Position numbers and translations under genes: made by a program. A DNA stretch of 64,000 nt, from contig NZ_MOBM01000039.1 in assembly GCF_003732275.1 (NCBI RefSeq), positions 482,356 to 546,355 of the forward strand, written 5' to 3'. The notes under the pieces are model-generated. The model searched no databases. It saw only the letters and a list, made by a program, of their open reading frames with translations, and was not told the origin of the DNA. The DNA is from Pseudomonas frederiksbergensis (GTDB lineage Bacteria > Pseudomonadota > Gammaproteobacteria > Pseudomonadales > Pseudomonadaceae). Of the stretch, positions 1-8,997 are shown piece after piece (positions within the stretch are counted from its first letter, which is position 1; each line of letters starts with the position of its first letter).

Positions 1-2
1 GC

Positions 3-1967
3 ATGACGGTGATCGACAGCGAACTGATCAATGCCAGCGGCGCGCGGGACATCAGCGAGTTGCTGCGGCTGGTGCCGGGAATGATGGTCGGTAATATCAG
101 CGGCAATCAGGCGGCGGTGAACTATCACGGCACCAACGCCAGCGAAGCGCGGCGCATGCAAGTGTTGATCGACGGCCGCTCGGTGTACCGCGCAGGCCTG
201 GCCACGGTGGACTGGAGTGATATTCCGGTGGCCATGGAAGACATCGAGCGCATCGAGGTTTTCCGTGGCCCGAACACCGTCAGCTACGGCGCCAACGCGC
301 TGATGGCGGTGGTCAATATCATCACCCGCAAACCGACCGACAGTCATGACACGCGGCTGAAAGTCACCCGTGGCCAGCGCGGTATCAACGATTTCTACGC
401 CAGTCAGGGCATGGGCTGGGACAGCGGCGACTTGCGGCTGTCGTTGTCCGGTCAACAAGACGACGGCTTCGACTCGGATCGCACCGGCGCCGATTACCGC
501 GACAGCCGTCGCTTGAACCGCTTCAATCTCGCCGTCAGCCAGACGCTCAATGAAAACCAGAGCATCGACTGGCAACTGAATGCCAAGGACGGGACTAACC
601 AGCGGCCCTATACCTACCGTCCGGTGTTCTCGGGGATTACCGCCGCCGGGAACAATTCCGACGTCATCGCCAAGGACTATGCCGGCTCGCTGCGCTGGAA
701 TCTGGACATCAATCCCGATCACAGCCTTTATATTCAAGGCTCGGCGCAACACTGGGATCGCCAGCAGACCTGGCGTGCCTGCGATGCGGAGGTCTCGTTC
801 AGCCCGGAACTGACCCGACTTTGGCAGCTCAACCCCAATTACACCGAACGTCTGGCACGCAACATCGCACGCTTCGCCGGCCTCCAAGCTCCCCCCGGCA
901 CCGCGGCGGAACAAGCACTGGCCAATTCGGTTCTGGCGCAATGGCGAAACGGTGCCAGCAAAACGCTGTGCGGCGACATCGACCAGAGCGCCCGGGAATC
1001 ACGCTACGACCTCGAACTGCAAGACACGCTCAGCCTGTCCGACAGTCTGCGGCTGGTCAGCGGCGTGAATTATCGTTACGACCGGGCAGATTCCGAGACC
1101 TACTTCAATGGCACGCTCGACGACACAACCTGGCGGGCGTTCGGCCAACTCGAGTGGCGCGCCACCGAGCACTGGTTGCTGCAGGGCGGGGCGATGTTCG
1201 AAGACACACAATTGACCGGCCACTCGCTGACCCCTCGGGTGGCGGTCAATTACCTGATCAATCCGCGCCATGGCTTTCGCGCGGTGTATTCGGAAGCCAT
1301 CCGTTCGCCGGACATGTTCGAGAACAATGTCAACTGGAGCTATCAGGTCACCAACCTGCGACCCAGTGCCTACGGCCAGACCAGCGCCCGCTATTTCGTC
1401 AAGACCCGTGGCCCGGGCGACCTCGAACAGGAACGCATGCGCTCCCGGGAATTGGGCTACAACGGCTACTTCGCCGAATGGGGGCTGGCGGTCGACGTGA
1501 AGCTGTTCTATGACGAAATCACCGGCATGATCAGCGAACCGCTGCGCAACAACCAGTACATCGCCAGCAACTCGAACAGCTCGCGCTTCAGCGGAACTGA
1601 AACCCAGCTGGATTGGCGCCTCAGCAGCGCCGATCGTCTGCGCCTGACTTATGCCTACGTCGATGCCGAGGCGAGCAACCCGCTGGATGCACAACAGACT
1701 GCGCGCAACAGCGGCTCCGCCGGCTGGCTTCGCAACTGGGGCCTGGGCTGGAACAGCGCGCTCTTCTACTATGGTGCCGACGCCCTCAACGGTTACCGCT
1801 TCGAACGGGTCGACACCCGCATCGCCAAACGCATCGGTCTGGGCAAGGCCAATCTGGAGCTGGCCGGGGTCGTCCAGCAACGCCTCGACAATCAGCCCAC
1901 CACCTTCGTCGACAACAACTACGACGAACGCCGGGTGCTCTACTTCAGCGCGGAGCTGGAGTTTTAA
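3..1967 (+). CDS. TonB-dependent outer-membrane receptor, 5' end outside window
   Basis: The reading frame is open to the window edge and the visible 654 residues begin inside the plug domain, so the true start lies upstream. The plug is seen at about residues 1-110 (DISELLRLVPGMMVG, then VLIDGRSVYR and IERIEVFRGPNTVSYGANA, the usual last plug strand). The remainder alternates strands and turns as a beta barrel and ends in an aromatic residue (AELEF), the signal for outer-membrane assembly. The family takes up metal chelates, vitamins or other large ligands with TonB energy; the substrate cannot be read. The next gene starts 2 nt after the stop and encodes a periplasmic binding protein, followed by a hybrid kinase, so the receptor may serve signalling as well as uptake. 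Confidence 0.9.
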   Translation: MTVIDSELINASGARDISELLRLVPGMMVGNISGNQAAVNYHGTNASEARRMQVLIDGRSVYRAGLATVDWSDIPVAMEDIERIEVFRGPNTVSYGANALMAVVNIITRKPTDSHDTRLKVTRGQRGINDFYASQGMGWDSGDLRLSLSGQQDDGFDSDRTGADYRDSRRLNRFNLAVSQTLNENQSIDWQLNAKDGTNQRPYTYRPVFSGITAAGNNSDVIAKDYAGSLRWNLDINPDHSLYIQGSAQHWDRQQTWRACDAEVSFSPELTRLWQLNPNYTERLARNIARFAGLQAPPGTAAEQALANSVLAQWRNGASKTLCGDIDQSARESRYDLELQDTLSLSDSLRLVSGVNYRYDRADSETYFNGTLDDTTWRAFGQLEWRATEHWLLQGGAMFEDTQLTGHSLTPRVAVNYLINPRHGFRAVYSEAIRSPDMFENNVNWSYQVTNLRPSAYGQTSARYFVKTRGPGDLEQERMRSRELGYNGYFAEWGLAVDVKLFYDEITGMISEPLRNNQYIASNSNSSRFSGTETQLDWRLSSADRLRLTYAYVDAEASNPLDAQQTARNSGSAGWLRNWGLGWNSALFYYGADALNGYRFERVDTRIAKRIGLGKANLELAGVVQQRLDNQPTTFVDNNYDERRVLYFSAELEF

Positions 1968-1968
1968 G

Positions 1969-2901
1969 ATGCCGCATCGCCCGTCACCGAAGACGCCAAC
2001 CCTTGGCCGCCTGCTGGCCGGATTGTGCCTGGTGTTTACCGGGCTGCTGTGCAATCTGCCGGCACGGGCCGCTGACATTCTGCTGACCAGCGCCGAGGAC
2101 AGTCCCGGCGTGCAGTCTTTCGTTCAGGCCCTCAGTGAATTGCGCCCCACCGACAGCGTGCGCTTTCAGCCTGTCGCCAGCCTGCCGGCACCAGGCCAAC
2201 TGCCCGTCGACATCCGCCTGATTCTGCTCGACTTGCCCAGCCTCGACTGGCGCCTGCAAGACACTCAGGGCCCGGCAACGCTGGTGCTGCGCATCAGCCG
2301 CCTGCAAGCCCGCCAACGCTTGGGCAACGACCTGCCCCCGCACCTCAGCCTGCTCTGGAGCGATCCGCCGCTGGACCGACAGTTGCGCCTGACCCGACTG
2401 CTCCTGCCTGAAGCCCGGCAGGTCGGCGTGCTTTTCGACAGCCACAGCGAATTCTTGTTGAAGGAACTGCGTCAGGCCGCCCTGCCCCTGGGCCTTGAAG
2501 TAGTCACCGAGCGTTGGGATAACACCCATGACAGCCGCCCCTTGCAGGCCTTGCTGAAAAACAGTGATGTGCTGCTGGGCCTGGACGACCCTGATCTGTA
2601 CAACCCGAAAACCGTGAAAAACCTGCTGCTCAGCAGCTATGCCCGGCAACTGGCGCTGATCGGTCCCAACGCAGCCTTTGTCAGGGCCGGCAGTCTGGCC
2701 AGTACCTACAGCGACCAGAACGATTGGCTGAAGATTCTCGACGAGCTGCTCGACCACCCCTCGAGCACCTGGCCGCGCGCACTTTATCCGCAACACTTCA
2801 AGGTCTTGAGCAACCCCCAAGTGGCTCGTTCACTAAGTATTGAACCGATGAATGAAGCCTCTGTCGCAACACAGCTGGCCGAAGGAGAACGCCGCCCATG
2901 A
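1969..2901 (+). CDS. Periplasmic substrate-binding protein (ABC_sub_bind-like)
   Basis: 310 residues. The start at 1969 follows the receptor stop by one base and has a GGAG about 9 nt upstream. An N-terminal signal peptide (RLLAGLCLVFTGLLCNLPARA) precedes a fold like the ABC_sub_bind binding proteins (ILLTSAEDSPGVQSFVQAL; VGVLFDSHSEFLLKELRQAA; DVLLGLDDPDLYNPKTVKNLL). No permease or ATPase gene lies nearby. Its stop overlaps the start of the hybrid kinase by 4 nt (ATGA), so the two are translationally coupled. This context suggests a ligand sensor that reports to the kinase rather than a transport component, which is inference. The ligand is unknown. Confidence 0.8.
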   Translation: MPHRPSPKTPTLGRLLAGLCLVFTGLLCNLPARAADILLTSAEDSPGVQSFVQALSELRPTDSVRFQPVASLPAPGQLPVDIRLILLDLPSLDWRLQDTQGPATLVLRISRLQARQRLGNDLPPHLSLLWSDPPLDRQLRLTRLLLPEARQVGVLFDSHSEFLLKELRQAALPLGLEVVTERWDNTHDSRPLQALLKNSDVLLGLDDPDLYNPKTVKNLLLSSYARQLALIGPNAAFVRAGSLASTYSDQNDWLKILDELLDHPSSTWPRALYPQHFKVLSNPQVARSLSIEPMNEASVATQLAEGERRP

Positions 2902-4799
2902 CCTTCCGTCGCGGTTGGGACATCAATACCCGCACCCAGATCATCAGCCTCGGCCCGGCCCTGCTGCTGACGTTGCTGCTGATCAGTTTTTTCACCTTCG
3001 TGCGAATCCAGGACCTGCGCCAGGAACTCAATCACACCGGTCAGTTGATCGCCAATCAACTGGCGCCGGCCACCGAATACGGGGTGATTTCGGGCAACAA
3101 CGAGGTGCTCGAAAGTTTGCTCAAGGCCACCCTGGCCACGCCCAACGTACGCTTTCTGGAAGTACAGGACCGCGCCAACCGGATTCTTGTGTACGTCGAG
3201 CAACCGTCGGAAACCCACAACCGCTCGCATCAGGTCGAAGTGTTCCAGGCACCGGTGCGCCTGCAACGCATCGCGCTCCACAGTGACTTTTTTCAGAACA
3301 GCCGTACCGCCGCCAGCGCGCCGGGCGAGGATTATCTGGGCCGGGTGATCGTCGGCCTGTCCAATGACGCCTTCAACCAGCGCCAACAGGAAATCCTCTT
3401 CAAGGCCGGGATCCTGGCCTTGTTCGCGCTGTTATTTACATTTTTGCTGGCTCGGCGCCTGGCCGGCAGCCTGTCGCAACCGATCCACGACATTGGCAAT
3501 GCGGTCAAGGCGATCCAGAAAGGCGACTATAAAACGCCCCTGCCGATTGTCGACGACACCGAACTGGGCGCCCTGTCGCAACACATCAACAACCTTGCTC
3601 GAGGCCTTGAACAAGCCAGCCGCGAACAACATCAGGCCATGGCGCAATTGATCCAGACACGCGAAGAAGCGGAAAAGGCCAACAACGCCAAATCCGATTT
3701 CCTCGCGATGATGAGTCACGAATTGCGCACGCCGATGAATGGTGTGCTGGGCATGCTGCAACTGCTGGAAACCACCGCGATGACCGAGGAGCAGATCGAA
3801 TACGCGGCGCTGGCCTCGGAATCCACCGAACACCTGCTCAAAGTGATCAACGACATTCTCGACTTCTCGCGCATCGAGCGTTCGGAGCTGGAGCTGGAGC
3901 ACATTCCGTTCAACCTCGCGGACCTGATCGGCAGTTGCGCCCAGTCGTTCCAGCACAGCGCCGCGCAACGCAGGCTCGACCTGCAACTGCGGATCCCCGA
4001 GGACATGCGCGCCCTGCAGGTTCAGGGCGATCCGACGCGGATCCGGCAGATCCTGGTCAATCTGGTTGGCAATGCGCTGAAATTCACCGAGCGGGGTCGC
4101 ATCACGATCGAATCGCAGTGGCAGTCCCTGGATCACGAACTGCTGTGGTTCACCTGCACCGTGCGCGATAGCGGGATCGGCATCCCGCCCGCAAGCCTGG
4201 AATTGATGTTCAACGCGTTCCAGCAGGCCGACAGTTCTATTTCAAGACGTTACGGCGGCACCGGACTGGGCCTTCCGATTGCCCGCACTCTGGCTGAGCG
4301 GATGGGCGGCACCTTGCGCGCTCAGAGCGAAGAAGGCGTTGGCTCGGTGTTCACCCTGGAAATCCCGTTGGCTCTGTATAAGCAGCCACTGCCGGTGCTG
4401 ACCCCGAGAGGTCATACCGGCAATGACCACGGCGAAGGTCGCAATGTGCTGCTGGTGGAGGACAATCCGGTCAACCGCACTGTTGTTGAAGCAATGTTGC
4501 GCAGTCTGGGCTTTACTGTCAGCGTCGTCACCGATGGTGCACAAGCGGTGCGTAGTGCCGAGAGCCTGATTTTCGAAGCGATTCTGATGGACTGCCGACT
4601 GCCGGTCATCGACGGCTATGAGGCCACCCGACAGATTCGCCGACTGCCCGGCTGCGCTGACGTGCCGATCATCGCCCTGACGGCCAACGCCTTGCAGGGC
4701 GACCGCGAAGCCTGCTTATCGGCGGGAATGAACGATTACCTGGCCAAGCCCTTCAAACGCACTGATCTGCAGCAAATTCTGCAGCGGTGGGTGCAGTAG
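2898..4799 (+). CDS. Hybrid sensor histidine kinase (PA1611-like)
   Basis: 633 residues. The order is: membrane helix at about 17-37, a periplasmic region of about 130 residues, a second helix at about 170-190, HAMP, HisKA with MSHELRTPMNG (His274), HATPase (NLVGNALKFTERG; DSGIGIP; YGGTGLGLPIA) and a C-terminal receiver with LMDCRLPVIDG (Asp565) and LAKPF. There is no HPt domain, so phosphate must leave through a separate HPt protein. The position directly upstream of fabA-fabB matches P. aeruginosa PA1611, a hybrid kinase known to feed HptB and to bind RetS, hence part of the Gac/Rsm network. Orthology is inferred from domain order and neighbours. It overlaps the binding-protein gene by 4 nt. 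Confidence 0.9.
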   Translation: MTFRRGWDINTRTQIISLGPALLLTLLLISFFTFVRIQDLRQELNHTGQLIANQLAPATEYGVISGNNEVLESLLKATLATPNVRFLEVQDRANRILVYVEQPSETHNRSHQVEVFQAPVRLQRIALHSDFFQNSRTAASAPGEDYLGRVIVGLSNDAFNQRQQEILFKAGILALFALLFTFLLARRLAGSLSQPIHDIGNAVKAIQKGDYKTPLPIVDDTELGALSQHINNLARGLEQASREQHQAMAQLIQTREEAEKANNAKSDFLAMMSHELRTPMNGVLGMLQLLETTAMTEEQIEYAALASESTEHLLKVINDILDFSRIERSELELEHIPFNLADLIGSCAQSFQHSAAQRRLDLQLRIPEDMRALQVQGDPTRIRQILVNLVGNALKFTERGRITIESQWQSLDHELLWFTCTVRDSGIGIPPASLELMFNAFQQADSSISRRYGGTGLGLPIARTLAERMGGTLRAQSEEGVGSVFTLEIPLALYKQPLPVLTPRGHTGNDHGEGRNVLLVEDNPVNRTVVEAMLRSLGFTVSVVTDGAQAVRSAESLIFEAILMDCRLPVIDGYEATRQIRRLPGCADVPIIALTANALQGDREACLSAGMNDYLAKPFKRTDLQQILQRWVQ

Positions 4800-4897
4800 T
4801 ACAGGCCTTTCGGCTATCTGCGACTGGCGTGAATGACGAAAGTGCGGCAGTCTTAGGCACCCGAACAGGCCCGAAAAGGGGCTTGAATAATAATTTC

Positions 4898-4915
4898 AGT
4901 GCACAAGTGTACATT
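4898..4915. promoter_or_regulatory. Candidate FabR/DesT-type operator upstream of fabA
   Basis: AGTGCACAAGTGTACATT is an imperfect palindrome (12 of 18 positions symmetric) about 130 bp upstream of fabA. It resembles the 18-bp inverted repeats bound by the TetR-family unsaturated-fatty-acid regulators FabR and DesT. Assignment to either protein is inference. Confidence 0.45.
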
Positions 4916-5046
4916 CATGTCCTTGGTGCTGTGACTTTCACCACAACGCAATAGTCTATGAGTAGGCTGCTGACTCGAGGCATGAACGCTTCGATCGGCC
5001 GGGAAGATTCGCCCCACCCTGCCGCATGGACTATTGAGGAGCTCGC

Positions 5047-5562
5047 ATGACCAAACAAAACGCCTTTACTCGGGAAGACCTGCTGCGCTGCAGTCGCGGT
5101 GAGCTGTTCGGCCCAGGTAACGCGCAACTGCCCGCCCCGAACATGCTGATGGTCGATCGCATAACCCTGATCAGCGAAGAAGGTGGCAAGTACGGCAAAG
5201 GTGAATTGGTCGCCGAGCTGGATATCACTCCGGACCTGTGGTTTTTCGCCTGCCACTTCGAAGGTGATCCGGTGATGCCGGGCTGCCTGGGCCTCGATGC
5301 CATGTGGCAACTGGTCGGTTTCTTCCTCGGCTGGCAAGGTCTGCCGGGCCGCGGTCGTGCCTTGGGCTCGGGGGAAGTAAAATTCTTTGGCCAGGTACTG
5401 CCGACCGCCAAGAAAGTCACCTATAACATCCATATCAAGCGCGTCCTGAAAGGCAAGCTGAACCTGGCCATCGCCGATGGTTCCGTGACTGTCGACGGCC
5501 GCGAAATCTATACTGCCGAAGGCCTTCGGGTCGGCGTTTTCACCTCCACTGACAACTTCTAA
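5047..5562 (+). CDS. fabA: 3-hydroxydecanoyl-ACP dehydratase/isomerase FabA
   Basis: 171 residues, the family's usual length. FabA dehydrates 3-hydroxydecanoyl-ACP and isomerises trans-2- to cis-3-decenoyl-ACP, the branch point of anaerobic unsaturated fatty acid synthesis in the cytosol. The active-site stretch CHFEGDPVMPGCLGLDAMWQ holds the catalytic His and Asp. A strong GAGGAG precedes the start. The next gene, fabB, begins 11 nt after the stop, so the two form an operon as in other Pseudomonas. The palindrome upstream fits control by an unsaturated-fatty-acid repressor. Confidence 0.98.
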   Translation: MTKQNAFTREDLLRCSRGELFGPGNAQLPAPNMLMVDRITLISEEGGKYGKGELVAELDITPDLWFFACHFEGDPVMPGCLGLDAMWQLVGFFLGWQGLPGRGRALGSGEVKFFGQVLPTAKKVTYNIHIKRVLKGKLNLAIADGSVTVDGREIYTAEGLRVGVFTSTDNF

Positions 5563-5573
5563 GGGTTATCCGC

Positions 5574-6791
5574 ATGCGCCGCGTCGTTATCACTGGTCTG
5601 GGCATCGTTTCGTGCCTGGGCAATGACAAAGAGACCGTCTCCGCTAACCTGCGTGCAAGCCGCCCTGGCATCCGGTTCAACCCGGAATATGCTGAAATGG
5701 GTCTGCGTAGCCAGGTTTCCGGCTCCATTGACCTTCCCCTCGAAGAGCTGATCGATCGCAAGATCTATCGCTTCGTCGGCCACGCGGCGGCTTACGCCTA
5801 CCTGGCCATGAAAGATGCCATCGCAGACTCCGGTCTGACCGAAGAGCAGGTTTCCAACGTACGTACCGGCCTGATCGCCGGCTCCGGTGGCGCGTCGACC
5901 TTGAACCAGATGGAAGCGCTGGACATCCTGCGCGAGAAAGGCGTCAAACGCGTGGGCCCGTACCGCGTCACGCGGACCATGGGCAGCACCGTTTCGGCTT
6001 GCCTGGCCACGCCGTTCAAGATCAAAGGTGTGAATTACTCGATCTCCTCCGCGTGCGCCACCAGTGCTCACTGCATCGGTAACGCCATGGAACAGATCCA
6101 GATGGGCAAGCAGGACATCGTGTTTGCCGGCGGCGGTGAAGAAGAACACTGGAGCCAATCGTTCTTGTTCGACGCCATGGGCGCACTGTCCAGCCAGTAC
6201 AACGAAACCCCGGAAAAAGCTTCCCGTGCCTACGACGCCAAGCGTGACGGTTTCGTCATTGCCGGTGGTGGCGGCATGGTCGTGGTCGAAGAGCTGGAAC
6301 ACGCTCTGGCCCGCGGCGCGAAGATCTACGCGGAAATCGTTGGCTACGGCGCGACCTCCGACGGCTACGACATGGTCGCCCCAAGCGGCGAAGGCGCCAT
6401 CCGCTGCATGCAGATGGCCATGTCCACCGTCGACGCACCGATCGACTACCTGAACACCCACGGCACCTCGACTCCGGTCGGCGACGTCATGGAAATGAAA
6501 GGTGTGCGTGAAGTGTTCGGCGACAAGGCTCCGGCCATCAGCTCCACAAAAAGCCTGTCGGGTCACTCCCTGGGCGCCGCCGGCGTTCACGAAGCGATCT
6601 ACTGCCTGCTGATGATGGAAGGCAACTTCATGGCGGGTTCCGCCAACATCGACGAACTGGACCCGGAAGTGGCAGACATGCCAATCCTGACCAAGACTCG
6701 CGAAGACGCCACCATCAACACTGTGATGAGCAACAGCTTCGGCTTCGGTGGCACCAACGCCACACTGGTACTGAAGCGCTGGCAGGCGTAG
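5574..6791 (+). CDS. fabB: 3-oxoacyl-ACP synthase I FabB
   Basis: 405 residues, full length. FabB condenses cis-3-decenoyl-ACP with malonyl-ACP and so keeps the double bond made by FabA. The catalytic Cys sits in SSACATSAHCIG, and the two His in THGTSTPVGD and SLSGHSLGAAG. The C-terminal FGFGGTNATLVLKR is typical. The TAG stop (6789-6791) lies inside the first bases of a REP element, so the repeat abuts the coding sequence directly. A rho-independent terminator follows at 6906. Confidence 0.98.
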   Translation: MRRVVITGLGIVSCLGNDKETVSANLRASRPGIRFNPEYAEMGLRSQVSGSIDLPLEELIDRKIYRFVGHAAAYAYLAMKDAIADSGLTEEQVSNVRTGLIAGSGGASTLNQMEALDILREKGVKRVGPYRVTRTMGSTVSACLATPFKIKGVNYSISSACATSAHCIGNAMEQIQMGKQDIVFAGGGEEEHWSQSFLFDAMGALSSQYNETPEKASRAYDAKRDGFVIAGGGGMVVVEELEHALARGAKIYAEIVGYGATSDGYDMVAPSGEGAIRCMQMAMSTVDAPIDYLNTHGTSTPVGDVMEMKGVREVFGDKAPAISSTKSLSGHSLGAAGVHEAIYCLLMMEGNFMAGSANIDELDPEVADMPILTKTREDATINTVMSNSFGFGGTNATLVLKRWQA

Positions 6792-6871
6792 GAGCTGCCG
6801 CAGGCTGCGATCTTTTGATCTTTAGCGTCCGCTAAACGCTGAAAAGATCGCAGGCTTCGCCAGCTCCTACA
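6788..6871. repeat. REP doublet, family B (GTAGGAGCTGCC type)
   Basis: Two inverted copies of a GTAGGAGCTGCCGnAGGCTGCGATC element face each other around a short spacer. The first bases include the fabB stop codon. Same family as 22378-22453 and 47328-47411. Confidence 0.85.
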
Positions 6872-6905
6872 GGTTTCGCATAAACCTGATAGAGCGCCAC
6901 ACAAA

Positions 6906-6936
6906 AACGCCCCGACTGGTTCGGGGCGTTTTTTTT
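6906..6936. terminator. Rho-independent terminator after fabAB
   Basis: A 10-bp perfect stem (AACGCCCCGA / TCGGGGCGTT) with a 5-nt loop is followed by a run of T. The A-rich left flank would also allow termination on the minus strand. Confidence 0.9.
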
Positions 6937-6970
6937 GCGCCTGAAATAATTACTCGGGCAAGGCACAAAA

Positions 6971-7080
6971 CCTGTGGGAGCTGACTTGCGTGCGATAGCG
7001 GTGTGTCAGGCAATATCCATGTTTGATGTGCCGACGTCATCGCAGCGGTGCGGCGATCCGACAAGCCAGCTCCCACAGGT
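6971..7080. repeat. Diverged REP doublet, family A
   Basis: Outer ends CCTGTGGGAGCT and AGCTCCCACAGGT are inverted, but the inner GAGCCTGCTCGCG core is degraded compared with other family A copies. The rest of the gap, 7081-7318, holds no gene I can support. Confidence 0.7.
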
Positions 7081-7318
7081 TCAGCGGTATGCAATTCATC
7101 AGGCTCGAACCGGGGTTTTCATCCTCTCAAACATGAAACATTTGTCATGAAACTCAATGGCCTGCAACTGAATGCCGCGTGTTTCGCGGGCTGCAGGATT
7201 TTTGCCGATTCTGCAAAAATGGGTTGCCGAACTCTGCCATTTACTTAGCCAGCTAACAAAATATATAACAAAGGCCTGCACACGCCTTGCTGCAGATAAC
7301 AGAGATTGGAGCTAGCAG

Positions 7319-7507
7319 ATGACTGTAAAAGTAACTGAACGCGACGATTCACATATGTCCCATGAAGGCATCGCCGCCGGTATCCGCATCTGGGATGTAC
7401 ATCAACAAGACCTGCTGGTCGGGATGTTCCACTCCGAGACCGAAGCCCACCAATACAAGGCCGAACTGGAAACACTGGAGCAGCAGCGCGAAGCGCGCTC
7501 TGCATAA
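7319..7507 (+). CDS. Small conserved hypothetical protein, 62 aa
   Basis: A 62-residue acidic protein (MTVKVTERDDSHMSHEGIAA...) without membrane segment or cysteine. A hydrophobic middle (IRIWDVHQQDLLVGMFHS) is followed by an amphipathic helix rich in Glu and Gln (AHQYKAELETLEQQREARSA). GGAG precedes the start by about 10 nt and a strong terminator follows, so it looks like a complete monocistronic unit. Function unknown. Confidence 0.65.
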   Translation: MTVKVTERDDSHMSHEGIAAGIRIWDVHQQDLLVGMFHSETEAHQYKAELETLEQQREARSA

Positions 7508-7520
7508 TGACCGCATTGAA

Positions 7521-7555
7521 AACGACAAACCCCGCCATGAGCGGGGTTTGTCGTT
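7521..7555. terminator. Bidirectional terminator between convergent genes
   Basis: A 15-bp perfect inverted repeat (AACGACAAACCCCGC and its complement) with loop CATGA lies between the small plus-strand gene and the DUF2058 gene on the minus strand. Confidence 0.9.
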
Positions 7556-7573
7556 GTTGCAGTCTCTAACGGC

Positions 7574-8116
7574 TTACCACATCAGATCATCAGGGATCTG
7601 ATAGGCCGCGTACGGATCGTCCTCGACGCTGACTTCTTCTGTCTTCACATTCAGCTGCACGATGCGCTGTGGATCGCGCTCCTGGATCTTCAGGGCCGCC
7701 TCACGCGGGATCACTTCATAACCTCCGGCGTGATGCACGATCGCCAGGAAGCCATTGCTGAGCTGGTTGCGCATCAGGGTGTTGACGGAGATGCGCTTGA
7801 CCTTCTTGTCATCGACGAAGTTGTAGTAGTCCTCGGTGGTCAGCTTGGGCAGGCGCGAGACTTCGATCAATTGCTTGACCTGGGCGGCACGGGCCTTCGC
7901 TTCGGCCTTCTCCTGCTGCTGGCGGTTCAGCTCCTGGTCGCGCTTGACCTTCTCGGCCATGGCTTCCTGAGCGGCACGCTGCTGGGAGTCATCGAGTTCA
8001 ATCTGACCTTTATGGGCTAGACGTTGCTGCTTCTGCTTCTCTTTGCCGACCTGTTTGGCCTGCTTTTGATTGACCAGCCCTGCTTTGAGCAACTGGTCGC
8101 GAAGGGAAATGCTCAT
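7574..8116 (-). CDS. DUF2058 family protein
   Basis: 180 residues, opening with MSISLRDQLLKAGLVNQKQAKQ, the hallmark of DUF2058 (YaiL-type). Residues about 15-90 are highly charged and helical (KEKQKQQRLAHKGQIELDDSQQR...), a probable coiled coil. The C-terminal half (VDDKKVKRISVNTLMRNQL; IVHHAGGYEVIPREAALKI) is a compact conserved domain. The family has been linked to nucleic-acid binding but its role is not settled. It ends just inside the terminator and lies downstream of mazG on the same strand. Confidence 0.85.
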   Translation of the reverse strand: MSISLRDQLLKAGLVNQKQAKQVGKEKQKQQRLAHKGQIELDDSQQRAAQEAMAEKVKRDQELNRQQQEKAEAKARAAQVKQLIEVSRLPKLTTEDYYNFVDDKKVKRISVNTLMRNQLSNGFLAIVHHAGGYEVIPREAALKIQERDPQRIVQLNVKTEEVSVEDDPYAAYQIPDDLMW

Positions 8117-8144
8117 GGTGCTTATTTCTCACTTAGGCAACTGC

Positions 8145-8978
8145 TCAACCGCAGCTGGGCAAATTCTTTTCCTGACGTTTGGCTTCGCCCCACAAGGCGT
8201 CCAACTCTTCGAGGGTGCAATCTTCTATGGGACGGTGGGTATCGCGCAATGCCTGTTCGATAAATCGGAAGCGTCTTTCAAACTTTGAGTTCGCACCGCG
8301 CAGTGCGGTTTCCGGATCGACCTTGAGGTGTCGCGCCAGATTGACCACGGAAAACAGCAGGTCGCCAACTTCATCGGCAATCGCCGCCGAGTCATTGTCG
8401 GCCATGGCTTCGAGCACTTCATCGAGCTCTTCGCGAACTTTGTCGAGCACCGGCAAGGCGTCCGGCCAGTCGAAACCGACCTGCCCTGCGCGTTTCTGCA
8501 GTTTTGCCGAACGGGACAGCGCCGGCAACGCGGCAGGCACGTCGTCGAGCAAGGATAACTGCTCCGGCGCCGAAGACTTCTCGGCCCGCTCTTCAGCCTT
8601 GATCTCTTCCCAGCGTTGCTTGACCTGTGCCTCATTCAGACGCGGCACATCCAGCGGCGCGTACAGATCGCCGGCAGGAAACACATGAGGATGACGGCGG
8701 ATCAGTTTGCGCGTGATGCTGTCGACCACGCCATCGAACTCGAAGCGCCCTTCTTCCCGAGCCAGTTGGCTGTAATAAACCACCTGGAACAGCAAGTCGC
8801 CCAACTCACCCTGCAGGTGATCGAAGTCACCGCGCTCGATCGCGTCGGCGACTTCGTAGGCTTCCTCAAGGGTATGCGGGACGATGGTCGCGTAGGTTTG
8901 CCTGATATCCCACGGGCAGCCGTACTGCGGGTCGCGCAGACGGTTCATCAGGTGCAGCAAATCTTCAAGTGAATACAT
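8145..8978 (-). CDS. mazG: Nucleoside triphosphate pyrophosphohydrolase MazG
   Basis: 277 residues. MazG hydrolyses NTPs and dNTPs to the monophosphate and PPi and is tied to (p)ppGpp metabolism. Two MazG folds are present, each with the metal-binding ExxE...ExxD pattern: CPWDIRQTYATIVPHTLEEAYEVADAI with GELGDLLFQVV near residues 20-70, and EELDEVLEA with ADEVGDLLFSVVNLARH near 190-225. It lies just downstream of relA on the same strand, the arrangement found in many gamma-proteobacteria, separated here by a REP doublet. Confidence 0.97.
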   Translation of the reverse strand: MYSLEDLLHLMNRLRDPQYGCPWDIRQTYATIVPHTLEEAYEVADAIERGDFDHLQGELGDLLFQVVYYSQLAREEGRFEFDGVVDSITRKLIRRHPHVFPAGDLYAPLDVPRLNEAQVKQRWEEIKAEERAEKSSAPEQLSLLDDVPAALPALSRSAKLQKRAGQVGFDWPDALPVLDKVREELDEVLEAMADNDSAAIADEVGDLLFSVVNLARHLKVDPETALRGANSKFERRFRFIEQALRDTHRPIEDCTLEELDALWGEAKRQEKNLPSCG

Positions 8979-8997
8979 CTATCAATCTCTGCGAGAA

